Source: Gammaproteobacteria bacterium
GTDB taxonomy: Bacteria > Pseudomonadota > Gammaproteobacteria > Pseudomonadales > Azotimanducaceae
Direction: 5' to 3'
Assembly (NCBI GenBank): GCA_026706425.1
Contig: JAPOYW010000233.1
Location: 5,309 to 13,326, forward strand
Length of the DNA: 8,018 nucleotides
The first letter of the stretch is position 1. Every line of letters starts with the position of its first letter. Below, piece after piece: positions 1 through 6,266 of the stretch. The notes beneath the pieces were generated by a model. The model was not told the DNA's origin. It ran no database searches and saw nothing but the letters and a program-made list of their open reading frames with translations. The position numbers and the translations under genes were made by a program.

Positions 1-171
1 GCCGCCGCCGCGCGTCGACCGCGGCGGGTCGTTTTCGGGAAAGCAGACGCGTAGCGCCGCCGACTCGGCGGTGTCGGCGACGGCGTGCCCGCAGGTCGCC
101 GCCAGAAGCGCGGCGACGACCCGTGCCGCCGTTCGCGCTGCTCGCTTCGGCACGGCGGGATCGAAGGACAC
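1..171 (-). CDS. Exported substrate-binding-like protein, possibly a PQQ-dehydrogenase partner (XoxJ/MoxJ-like); 3' end off window
   Basis: This is an open frame of 57 codons running off the left edge, readable only with a GTG start (at 171, or at 153). It encodes a twin-Arg-poor, Sec-like signal peptide: basic residues KRAARTAAR, a hydrophobic run VVAALLAA, and a probable AVA|DT cleavage near residue 32. The mature start, AALRVCFPENDPP, resembles the first beta-strand of periplasmic solute-binding proteins, in particular those found beside quinoprotein dehydrogenases, which often begin LRVC followed by N/D-P residues. The start lies 16 bp (GTG 171) or 34 bp (GTG 153) after the PQQ dehydrogenase stop on the same strand, so the two are probably co-transcribed. 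The start at 153 gives a more usual signal-peptide length. Neither start has a convincing Shine-Dalgarno sequence. XoxJ/MoxJ proteins are thought to help mature or activate the dehydrogenase. The family call rests on about 20 mature residues plus context and is tentative. Confidence 0.55.
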   Translation of the reverse strand, partial: MSFDPAVPKRAARTAARVVAALLAATCGHAVADTAESAALRVCFPENDPPRSTRGGG

Positions 172-187
172 CGGGACCGCCGCCGAC

Positions 188-1969
188 TCAGTCGGGCAAC
201 GAGAAGACGAACAGGTGACCGCCTTCGGGGACCGCGACGGAGCCAGCGGCGAAGCCCGCGATGGTCAGGTCGTTGCCCGATCCGATGGCGACGTAGGCCT
301 TGCCGCCGGCCCGGTAGGCAACGGGCTGGCTGCGCACGCCGCCGCCCATCCGGAATTTCCACAAGAGGTCGCCCGTGGCGGCATCGAGGGCCAGCGCGAA
401 GCCGTCGCGGTTGCCGGTGAAAACGACACCGCCGGCCGTCGACAGGGCGCCGGCCATCATCGGTTCGGGATCCTTGTACCGCCAGCGCACCTCGCCGGTG
501 TGGATGTCGATGGCCGAGAGATGGCCGTAGTCGGCGCCGTTCAGGACATCCATGGGGATCGGCAGACCGCCCATGAACGGCTGGCCCTCGACGAACGCGA
601 CGATGCCCTTCTGGAAGTACTGGCAGGACTCGATGGTCGGGATGTAGGCGAGTCCGAGGTCGGGGTTGAGCGCGCCGGAGAAGGCGCCGTTCATGCCGCC
701 GAGATTGCCGGGGCAGACCCGGTGGTCGGGCTCTTCGACGGGGTTCGTCCGGGGGTCGACTACCGGGCGGCCGTTGTCGTCGATGGTCGCCCAGTTCATC
801 TGCTCGACGTACTGGGTGGCGCTCATGAACGCGCCGGTGGTGCGGTCCAGGGTATAGAAGTAGCCGTTGCGGTTGGCCTGCACGATGGCCTCCACCGCCT
901 CGCCGTCGCGTTGCACCTCCGTCAAGAAGATCTGGGTGTTGCCGTCGTAGTCCCAGACATCGTGGGGCGTGAACTGGAAGTGCCAGAGACGCTCGCCGTC
1001 GTCCGGGTCCACCGCCAGCAAGCTGTTCGAAAACAGGTTGTCGCCCGCCCGCAGGTCGCCGTTCCAGTCCGGCGAAGGATTCCCGGTGGTCCAGTAGAGA
1101 ATGTCGGTCTGTGGATCGTAGGCGCCGCTCGTCCACGCGGGTGCCCCGCCGGTCTTGTAGGAGTCGCCCGCCCAGGTCTCGGTGCCCGGCTCGCCTTCCG
1201 CGGGGACCGTGTAGTGCCGCCAACGCAACTCGCCCGTGGCGACGTCGTAGGCATCGAAGAAGCCCCGCACGCCGAATTCTCCGCCGGCGATGCCGATGAT
1301 GGCCATGTCCTTGACGATCAACGGCATCGACGTGGCGCTGAACCCCTTGGCGTAGTCGGCGATCGTCGTCTGCCAGGCGATCTCGCCGGTCAGGCGGTGG
1401 AAGGCGATCAACTTCGCATCCAGCGTCGCCATCAGGACGAGGTCGCCGGCAATGGCGGCACCGCGGTTCACCTTCCCGCAGCACAGCCGTAGATCCTCGG
1501 GTTGCTGATGGTCGTAGCGCCAGTGGATGTGGCCGGTGGCCGCGTCGAGGGCGAATATCCGGTTCAAGGACGTCGTCACGTACATGATGCCGTCGTAGAC
1601 GGTCGGCGAGACTTCGAACTGCTCGGGGGTCCCGGTGGGAAACGCCCACGCCACTTGGAGACTGGCGGCGTTCTCGGGAGTGATGTCGTCGATGGGCGAA
1701 TGGCGGTGGTTGGCGTAGTCCCCGCCGTAGAGCAGCCACTGCTCCGGATTCGACGGTGCCGCTAGCAGGTGCTCGACGTTCACCGGCCCGTCGCCTCCAC
1801 CGATTTCCTCGGCGTTGGTCCAATGGTGAATGACCGGGGCGGGTACCGCCTCCACTGCGGTGGTTTCGACCGGGGCTTCAGCGGGCGCAGGGTCTCCCTG
1901 CGGCGTCGTGGTCTGCTCGCAGCCGACAATCGCCGCAAGAACCGCGAACGGCGCGATCGAATAGCGCAT
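188..1969 (-). CDS. Lipoprotein PQQ-dependent alcohol dehydrogenase (methanol/ethanol dehydrogenase family, lanthanide-type signature)
   Basis: A 593-residue quinoprotein, the usual length for the eight-bladed beta-propeller methanol/ethanol dehydrogenase family. It would oxidise an alcohol (or aldehyde) in the periplasm and pass electrons to a cytochrome c. The N-terminus carries a lipobox, IVGC, with Cys17 as the predicted lipidated residue. A Pro/Ala/Thr-rich linker follows to about residue 45. Recurrent blade motifs of the form ATGxxxW are visible, for example near residues 144-150, 245-250 and 531-537. Active-site landmarks are the vicinal Cys163-Cys164 pair, Glu231 in GGEFGVRG, Asn297 in TGNPSPDW, catalytic Asp340 in HDVWD, and Asp342 two residues later. 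An Asp at that last position distinguishes lanthanide enzymes (XoxF, PedH/ExaF) from calcium enzymes, which have Ala or Ser. There is no CxxCH haem motif, so the protein is not a quinohaemoprotein. The ATG start has an AAGGA ribosome-binding sequence 7 nt upstream. The substrate cannot be read from the sequence. Confidence 0.93.
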   Translation of the reverse strand: MRYSIAPFAVLAAIVGCEQTTTPQGDPAPAEAPVETTAVEAVPAPVIHHWTNAEEIGGGDGPVNVEHLLAAPSNPEQWLLYGGDYANHRHSPIDDITPENAASLQVAWAFPTGTPEQFEVSPTVYDGIMYVTTSLNRIFALDAATGHIHWRYDHQQPEDLRLCCGKVNRGAAIAGDLVLMATLDAKLIAFHRLTGEIAWQTTIADYAKGFSATSMPLIVKDMAIIGIAGGEFGVRGFFDAYDVATGELRWRHYTVPAEGEPGTETWAGDSYKTGGAPAWTSGAYDPQTDILYWTTGNPSPDWNGDLRAGDNLFSNSLLAVDPDDGERLWHFQFTPHDVWDYDGNTQIFLTEVQRDGEAVEAIVQANRNGYFYTLDRTTGAFMSATQYVEQMNWATIDDNGRPVVDPRTNPVEEPDHRVCPGNLGGMNGAFSGALNPDLGLAYIPTIESCQYFQKGIVAFVEGQPFMGGLPIPMDVLNGADYGHLSAIDIHTGEVRWRYKDPEPMMAGALSTAGGVVFTGNRDGFALALDAATGDLLWKFRMGGGVRSQPVAYRAGGKAYVAIGSGNDLTIAGFAAGSVAVPEGGHLFVFSLPD

Positions 1970-2001
1970 ACCTAGTTCCTTCGGGCGGGTAGTCCGCAGG
2001 C

Positions 2002-2032
2002 ATTATCCCTGATCGCACCCAGTCATTGTCGA
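2002..2032 (-). promoter_or_regulatory. Candidate sigma-70-type promoter for the PQQ dehydrogenase gene
   Basis: Within the 74-bp gap between the monooxygenase and dehydrogenase genes, the minus strand reads TCGACA (2032-2027, five of six matches to TTGACA). After a 19-bp spacer comes GATAAT (2007-2002, five of six matches to TATAAT). Transcription would begin near 1995, giving a leader of about 25 nt that contains the AAGGA ribosome-binding sequence at 1981-1977. The spacer is longer than the optimal 17 bp, and read-through from the monooxygenase gene is an alternative. No terminator-like hairpin was recognised in this gap. Confidence 0.33.
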
Positions 2033-2043
2033 CGTTGTCTTGT

Positions 2044-3045
2044 TCAGCCGATAGCGAAGGCCTCCGCGATGAGTTCGTAGGACTTCAGCCGATCCTCGAA
2101 GGAGGGCGTGATCGTGAGCAGCACCGCTTCGTCGGCCCCCGATTGGCACACCAGATCGGCGATGTCCGCCTTGACTTCGTCCGCGGTTCCGATGATCTGC
2201 CGGGAGCGGCGGCTGCGCATCGCTTCGAGTTCCTCGTCGGTGAACGGCCACTCGGCGGCTTCCTCCAGGGTCGGGGCCGGTCCGCGCTGGCCGCGGTCGC
2301 GGCGGATGCGCTGGATCTCCCGCATGCGCCGGAACAACTCGGCACGTTCGGCGTCCTCCACGGCGATGGCGAAGACGCCGATGGACGCGTAGGGCTTGGC
2401 GAGATGCTCCGGGGCGAACCGCTCGCGGTATTGCTGCATCGCCTCGACGGCCAGCTGCGGCGCGATGAAGTGGGCGTGGGAGTACGCGAGCCCGAAGCGG
2501 GCCGCGTACGCGGCGGAGTCGTAGCTCGAGCCGAGCATCCACACCTCCGGTGCCGTCGCGGCCTTCGGGGTGGCCTTGAGATCCCTGAACGCCTCGGTGA
2601 TGGGCGTGCGCCCGGAGACGAACGCGACCAGATCCTTGACCTTGGCCGGGTAGTACTCGATGCCGAGCGGATTCCCGTAGGCGAGGGCCGCCGCGGTGAG
2701 TCCGTCGCTGCCCGGCGCCCGTCCCACGCCCAGGTCGATCCGGCCAGGGTACAGGACCTCCAGCATGCGGAAGTTCTCCGCCACCTTGTACGGCGAGTAG
2801 TGGGACAGCATGACGCCGCCGGATCCGACGCGTATCCGCTCGGTCTCGGCCGCGAGCCGGGTGATCAGGATCTCGGGGGACGAACTCGCCAGCGAGTCGG
2901 AAGCGTGATGTTCGGCCACCCAGTAGCGATGGTAGCCGAGTTCGTCGCAACGCCTGGCGAGCGCCATGGTGTGAGCAACCGCATCCGCGGCGTCTTCCCC
3001 CCGGGAGATGGGGGACTGATCGAGAACGCCGAGTTTGATGGGCAA
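2044..3045 (-). CDS. LLM-class flavin-dependent oxidoreductase, YhbW / MsnO8-like
   Basis: A 333-residue TIM-barrel flavin monooxygenase of the bacterial-luciferase superfamily, close in length to E. coli YhbW (about 335). Members use reduced FMN and O2 to oxygenate an organic substrate; the substrate here is unknown. Family landmarks in order are the first strand KLGVLDQSPI (4-13), YHRYWVAEHH (38-47), GSGGVML (74-80), YPGRIDLGVGRAPGSD (99-114), WMLGSS (169-174), an AHF segment (191-193), and a C-terminal IGTADEV-type motif as in other members. The reading frame has no ATG in the right place. The start is TTG at 3045, needed to include the first conserved strand; the next in-frame ATG, at residue 27, would delete it. 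A GGAAGAAGGA sequence precedes the TTG. The gene stands between a probable terminator upstream and the dehydrogenase gene downstream, so it may be its own transcription unit. No flavin reductase is visible nearby. Confidence 0.92.
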   Translation of the reverse strand: MPIKLGVLDQSPISRGEDAADAVAHTMALARRCDELGYHRYWVAEHHASDSLASSSPEILITRLAAETERIRVGSGGVMLSHYSPYKVAENFRMLEVLYPGRIDLGVGRAPGSDGLTAAALAYGNPLGIEYYPAKVKDLVAFVSGRTPITEAFRDLKATPKAATAPEVWMLGSSYDSAAYAARFGLAYSHAHFIAPQLAVEAMQQYRERFAPEHLAKPYASIGVFAIAVEDAERAELFRRMREIQRIRRDRGQRGPAPTLEEAAEWPFTDEELEAMRSRRSRQIIGTADEVKADIADLVCQSGADEAVLLTITPSFEDRLKSYELIAEAFAIG

Positions 3046-3047
3046 GA

Positions 3048-3057
3048 TCCTTCTTCC
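3048..3057 (-). promoter_or_regulatory. Ribosome-binding sequence supporting the TTG start of the LLM oxidoreductase
   Basis: The minus strand reads GGAAGAAGGA followed by TC and then TTG. The GGAAG part lies 7 nt from the TTG and the AAGGA part closer. This purine-rich match to the 16S rRNA tail, together with the conserved first beta-strand beginning just after it, decides the non-ATG start. Confidence 0.6.
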
Positions 3058-3163
3058 GTGGCGGGTCGACGCAAAAGACGCAGTTTAGGCGGCGAACGTC
3101 CAACAGTCTGCGGGCGGATTGCCCGACTGCCGACAAATCCGGGATATACGCATGATTGCCGTT

Positions 3164-3190
3164 AAAACGCCTCGACGCGCTCGAGTGGCG
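3164..3190 (-). terminator. Probable Rho-independent terminator of the polysaccharide operon
   Basis: On the minus strand, one base after the TGA of the DUF3108-type gene, the sequence reads CGC, a bulged CA, CTCGA, loop GCGCG, TCGAG, GCG and then TTTT. This makes an 8-bp stem with a 2-nt bulge followed by a short U tract. The position immediately behind the last gene of a long same-strand run fits operon termination. The U tract is only four bases, so termination may be partial. Confidence 0.5.
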
Positions 3191-3191
3191 A

Positions 3192-3887
3192 TCAGGGACG
3201 TGAGGCGCCGACTCTCAACCGGAGAATGCCATCCGGCAGAAACGGCACCCGAATCTGTATCCGGACGGGAAACCGGGGTGCGCCCGTGTCGGATAGCCAG
3301 ATCGAAGCCCGCCGGATACTTCCGTCGTCGTACCGGAACCGGTAGTCGCAACGCGTGGTCGGACCCGAGAAGTACCGGGGCCGCTGCCGGAGAACCCGTT
3401 CGGTCCTTCGTTCGGGTACGAGCCTGTAGGCGTCCTCGCCGTCGTGGACCGTGGTCTCTCCGAGGCAGTGCGGGGCGAGGAATATCACCGACATCAGGTC
3501 GGAACCCGGCGGCGCCGGCAGTTCCTCGGACTCGTCGTCGGTAGCGTGGATCGTGGTTTTGTCGCCGAAAGCCAGCAGGAACTCGCGTTGGTCGCCGTCG
3601 TCCTCGAGGAGAAAGTAGGCTTTGGTGGTGGGAAAGCCCTGGACGAAACGCCCCGTGGCGGCGAACTGCCCGCGCCACTTGAACAGGCGGTTTGCGGCAC
3701 CGGAGGTGGTGACCTCGCCGGACAGCTCGTAGCGGCTCTCGTCCTCGCGCAACGTCATCTCGATGGTGCCTGCGTGGAACCACGCCACCTGGGCGTCGTA
3801 GCGCAGGTTCTCCGCATTGCTTGAGAGGGCAGCGAAGGCGAAGGCTAGCCAACGGCCGAAAGACTGCAACCTAGTCGAATGGCTCAT
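3192..3887 (-). CDS. Exported DUF3108-type protein
   Basis: A 231-residue protein with an N-terminal hydrophobic signal (about residues 11-20, probable cleavage after SNA near residue 25). The mature part is rich in alternating beta-strand patterns. The opening NLRYDAQVAWFHAGTIEMTL, the YELSGEV strand, and the later segments DLMSVIFLAPHC (130-141), YRFRYDDGSIRRASIWLSD (182-200) and FPVRIQIRVPF (206-216) follow the layout I associate with DUF3108. These are periplasmic or outer-membrane-facing beta-rich proteins of unknown function, often near envelope genes. The start ATG overlaps the preceding methyltransferase stop as ATGA (3884-3887), so translation is probably coupled. The frame stays open further upstream, but that extension is antisense-like and lies inside the methyltransferase gene. 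The function is unknown; a role in surface-glycan assembly is inferred only from position. The family call is by eye. Confidence 0.8.
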   Translation of the reverse strand: MSHSTRLQSFGRWLAFAFAALSSNAENLRYDAQVAWFHAGTIEMTLREDESRYELSGEVTTSGAANRLFKWRGQFAATGRFVQGFPTTKAYFLLEDDGDQREFLLAFGDKTTIHATDDESEELPAPPGSDLMSVIFLAPHCLGETTVHDGEDAYRLVPERRTERVLRQRPRYFSGPTTRCDYRFRYDDGSIRRASIWLSDTGAPRFPVRIQIRVPFLPDGILRLRVGASRP

Positions 3888-4627
3888 TTCGGCTTGACCC
3901 CGAAGTAGACGGCGCCGGCAGCGGTCCCGTCGATTCCACAACGGGTCTGTTCCCCTGGCGACACCAGGTCGGTCGGGCGAATTACGCCAACTTCGAAGCC
4001 GACAGACCCCATGCGTTGCGGAAAGTCGGTGCCGTAGGTTCTCAAATGCTCGTTGGGACGCCGGTCGCCTGGACTGCGCACATGGCGTGGTTCGTCCCGG
4101 TGGTCGACGGTGGTCTCGGCGGTGACGGGGACATTGAGAATCGCCCAGCCGCCGGGTTCCAGGATCCGGAACAACTCCGCCATCGCCACGAGGTCGTCCG
4201 GTACGTCCTGCAGGACATGGCTGCAGTACACGGCGTGAAAGGCGGCATCGGGATGGGGGATTGCCATCAGGTCGAATTGCTCGTCGACATCGGTTCGGAC
4301 CAGGTCCGCGGTCCGGTATTTGCCCTCGGCCAGTCGACGCAGGCGTGGCTCGAGGCACGCTTCCGGCGCGATGTGCAGCAGCGGCCCACCGGCCGGGGGG
4401 CCGCGTTCGCTGGCCAGGAACAGGAAAGTCAACCGGTCGCGCTCCCGTGCCGTGCAGTACGGACACACGGCGTTCGGCCGCCGGGTCCGTTTGCGGCCCG
4501 CAGGCCGAAAGCCGCGGAACGACCGGTCGCACACTGGACAGTGCACGGCATCGCCGGCCCAGGTCACCGGAGCCGCCGAGCGGCGCCACCGGCGTAGCTC
4601 GCCTTCGAGTCTCTTAAGCATCTGCAT
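3884..4627 (-). CDS. Zinc-ribbon SAM-dependent methyltransferase
   Basis: A 247-residue class I methyltransferase of the type-11 fold preceded by a small metal-binding module. The N-terminus is basic (MLKRLEGELRRWRR). A Cys4 zinc ribbon follows: C30-x2-C33 in HCPVCDRSF and C55-x2-C58 in VCPYC. The Rossmann part shows LLHIAPE (84-90) in place of the usual glycine-rich SAM loop, acidic residues near 112-115, VYCSHVLQDVPDD (133-145) and LEPGGWAILNVPV (157-169). This combination recurs in glycan-cluster methyltransferases that modify sugars, but the acceptor is not deducible. The start was set at the ATG at 4627 (ATG at 4621 is the alternative), giving a 14-bp overlap with the end of the YrbL-like gene. 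The 60-residue upstream extension of the open frame is low-complexity and lies within the neighbouring gene, so it was rejected. It ends in an ATGA overlap with the DUF3108-type gene. Confidence 0.86.
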   Translation of the reverse strand: MQMLKRLEGELRRWRRSAAPVTWAGDAVHCPVCDRSFRGFRPAGRKRTRRPNAVCPYCTARERDRLTFLFLASERGPPAGGPLLHIAPEACLEPRLRRLAEGKYRTADLVRTDVDEQFDLMAIPHPDAAFHAVYCSHVLQDVPDDLVAMAELFRILEPGGWAILNVPVTAETTVDHRDEPRHVRSPGDRRPNEHLRTYGTDFPQRMGSVGFEVGVIRPTDLVSPGEQTRCGIDGTAAGAVYFGVKPK

Positions 4628-5273
4628 CGGAGCGCGGTGCGGCGTCGTCGCCGGGTCCGGGCAGGAGAATGCGGATGCGATGGTCGAACTTGCGGATCTT
4701 GCGCTCGACCTTCGCCCGGGCACAGAACCTGAACCAATGCGACAAGGGCAGGAACTCGCTATTGCCGATGCCATCGACAATGACCAGCCGGAATCGTTCC
4801 GGACCATCCGCCACGGCGATGATGTTGTGCGGCAGGAGATCCCGGGTGAGGAACAGCTCCCGGCGCAGCCAGTCCTTGAACTCCGCGATGGCCGTTTCGA
4901 GAGCGTGGGTCATTCCCGAGGGCACCAGCTCCTCGAGATTCTCGGGGAACCGGCCGTCCCAGTTGCGGAACAACGCCGTAACGATGCCGACGCCCTGGTC
5001 GGTGTCGACGTTGCCGTAGAAGCGCGGGACGTGCGTGTAGTCTAGCTGGCCGCGACGCTTGAGATGCCGGTAGGCGATGTACTCCTTGCGTTGGTCGTCG
5101 AAACTCCTCAAACGCTTCAAGCGCCGCCAACCCGTGGCTCCCGCGCGCCGGGCTTCGGGCGTCCGGTCTGGACGCAGAACTTTGACGCAACGTGTCTCGT
5201 CCTCGGGATGGACGTAGCAGCGGCGCGTTCCACCGATGGCGAACGGCTCGAGGCTTTCGAGTCTTAGCGTCAT
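4614..5273 (-). CDS. YrbL-family kinase-fold protein, putative glycan/LPS kinase
   Basis: A 219-residue protein resembling E. coli YrbL, a PhoP-regulated member of the protein-kinase-like/lipopolysaccharide-kinase superfamily. Visible features are a nucleotide-loop-like FAIGGTRRCYVHPED (11-25), a Lys in CVKVLRP (Lys31) matching the ATP-anchoring lysine, and a conserved QRKEYIAYRHLKRR stretch (61-74). These are followed by FYGNVDTDQGVGIV (85-98) typical of YrbL, a catalytic-loop-like TRDLLPHNI (143-151) with Asp145 and Asn150, and VDGIGN (166-171) in the place of the DFG metal-binding motif. All key kinase residues appear present, so it is probably active. The sugar, heptose or lipid it might phosphorylate is unknown. 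In this cluster a role in phosphorylating the LPS core or another glycan is the natural inference. The ATG overlaps the upstream glycosyltransferase stop as ATGA (5270-5273). A long in-frame upstream extension is a shadow within that gene. Confidence 0.87.
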   Translation of the reverse strand: MTLRLESLEPFAIGGTRRCYVHPEDETRCVKVLRPDRTPEARRAGATGWRRLKRLRSFDDQRKEYIAYRHLKRRGQLDYTHVPRFYGNVDTDQGVGIVTALFRNWDGRFPENLEELVPSGMTHALETAIAEFKDWLRRELFLTRDLLPHNIIAVADGPERFRLVIVDGIGNSEFLPLSHWFRFCARAKVERKIRKFDHRIRILLPGPGDDAAPRSDADA

Positions 5274-6265
5274 GGGGTCGCCTGCTCGCGCCCGGCGTAC
5301 ACCGCGCGCGTGGACCGCACCATCCGGTCGACCGTGAGCGCGCCGGCGGCCCAGTCGAAGGTCTCCCGCATGCGCTCGCGTGCGGCACGGGGGTCGTCGA
5401 GACAGGTGCTGATGGGATTCCCGAGCTTCCCGATCTCGGCGAGGTGACTGGGCGGCAGCAGCTCTTCCGCCCCCGCGACCGGCGTCGAGACCACGGGCAG
5501 CCGGGCCTGGAGCGCTTCCGCCAGCGCGTAGCTCAGCCCTTCGCGTTCGGAAGCGAAGACCATGAGGTCGGCGCCGCCCATCAGCGAACGCACGTCGGCA
5601 CGGAACCCGGCCAAGGTCACCGGTTTGCCGCCGGCGAGCGACTCGAGGTGTCCGCGCTCCGGGCCGTCCCCGGCGATCAGCAGGTGACCCGAACCGTCGT
5701 CCCAGAGACCGATCAGACGGTCGTATCCTTTCACGCGAACGAGCCGTCCAGCCGCCAGCGTCACGGTGGTTTCGGGAGGAATCCCGAAGATCGCGCGAAG
5801 TTCGGCGCCGGTCGTGGCCTTGGGGCCGGGGTGCACCCCGTTGTAGACGACGGTCTTCACAGGGTGGTCGAGGCCCTCGACGACACCGCGGCTGACGCTG
5901 ATCACCGCATCGAACCGTCGGTAGGCCGAAAGGTCCTTCTTTAGCCCGTGCACCGTGCCCACGGTACGGCACGAAGGATCGACGGAAGCCACAAGCGCTG
6001 CGGCTTTCCCGGCATGGGCATGAACGATGTCGGGCTCGACCGAGTCGATCAACCGCTTGAGGCGTCGACGTAGGAAGGGGTTGCGTCGGTTGCGGGTCAG
6101 GTCCAGATCGCGAAACTCCACGTCGGTCGCGAATCGACTCCGGTAGCGAGGGTGGGCGATGACCGCGACGTCGTCACCGAGCGCCGCGAGCCCGTTGGCG
6201 AGATCGACGAAGTGGGTCTCGAGGCCCCCTTCCTCGTCGCCGGCCATGACCTGGCAGATGCGCAT
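5270..6265 (-). CDS. GT4-family glycosyltransferase (GT-B fold)
   Basis: A 331-residue retaining glycosyltransferase of family GT4 that would transfer a nucleotide-activated sugar at the cytoplasmic membrane face. The N-terminal acceptor domain starts MRICQVMAGDEEGGLETHF, the usual glycine-rich opening. It contains the PDIVHAHAGKAA segment (78-89) and VGTVHGLKK (102-110). The C-terminal donor domain shows AAGRLVRVKGYDRLI (171-185), LLIAGDGPERGHLE (195-208) and the E-x7-E motif Glu242/Glu250 in REGLSYALAEAL, followed by LPVVSTPVAGAEEL. The ATG directly follows the deacetylase stop in a TGACATG junction with no separate Shine-Dalgarno, suggesting translational coupling. It ends in ATGA with the YrbL-like gene. 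Donor and acceptor sugars cannot be assigned. Confidence 0.93.
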   Translation of the reverse strand: MRICQVMAGDEEGGLETHFVDLANGLAALGDDVAVIAHPRYRSRFATDVEFRDLDLTRNRRNPFLRRRLKRLIDSVEPDIVHAHAGKAAALVASVDPSCRTVGTVHGLKKDLSAYRRFDAVISVSRGVVEGLDHPVKTVVYNGVHPGPKATTGAELRAIFGIPPETTVTLAAGRLVRVKGYDRLIGLWDDGSGHLLIAGDGPERGHLESLAGGKPVTLAGFRADVRSLMGGADLMVFASEREGLSYALAEALQARLPVVSTPVAGAEELLPPSHLAEIGKLGNPISTCLDDPRAARERMRETFDWAAGALTVDRMVRSTRAVYAGREQATP

Positions 6266-6266
6266 G

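Noticed and set aside
71..1492. 473-residue plus-strand open frame antisense to the PQQ dehydrogenase
   Set aside because: It mirrors a strongly conserved minus-strand gene, and long antisense frames are expected at this GC content. The translation is Val/Gly/Arg-rich with no recognisable domain or ribosome-binding sequence.
3111..3125. Perfect 5-bp hairpin CGGGC-loop-GCCCG between the DUF3108-type and LLM genes
   Set aside because: The stem is short with no T tract on either strand. In GC-rich intergenic DNA such stems arise by chance, and a better terminator candidate exists nearby.
2003..3136. 377-residue minus-strand frame overlapping the LLM oxidoreductase
   Set aside because: It is an Arg/Gly/Pro-rich shadow in another frame, whereas the chosen frame matches a known family along its full length.
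3143..3148. TATATC on the minus strand as a possible -10 box for the LLM oxidoreductase gene
   Set aside because: No acceptable -35 box lies 16-18 bp upstream, so I could not support a promoter, although one is expected somewhere in 3046-3191.
2026..3165. 379-residue plus-strand open frame antisense to the LLM oxidoreductase
   Set aside because: It almost exactly shadows the YhbW-like gene, has no domain signature, and would run through the intergenic region. It is best explained by codon bias of the real gene.
3888..4589. 234-residue N-terminal extension of the DUF3108-type frame
   Set aside because: The added residues are a shadow of the methyltransferase. The internal ATG begins a clear signal peptide and forms an ATGA overlap.
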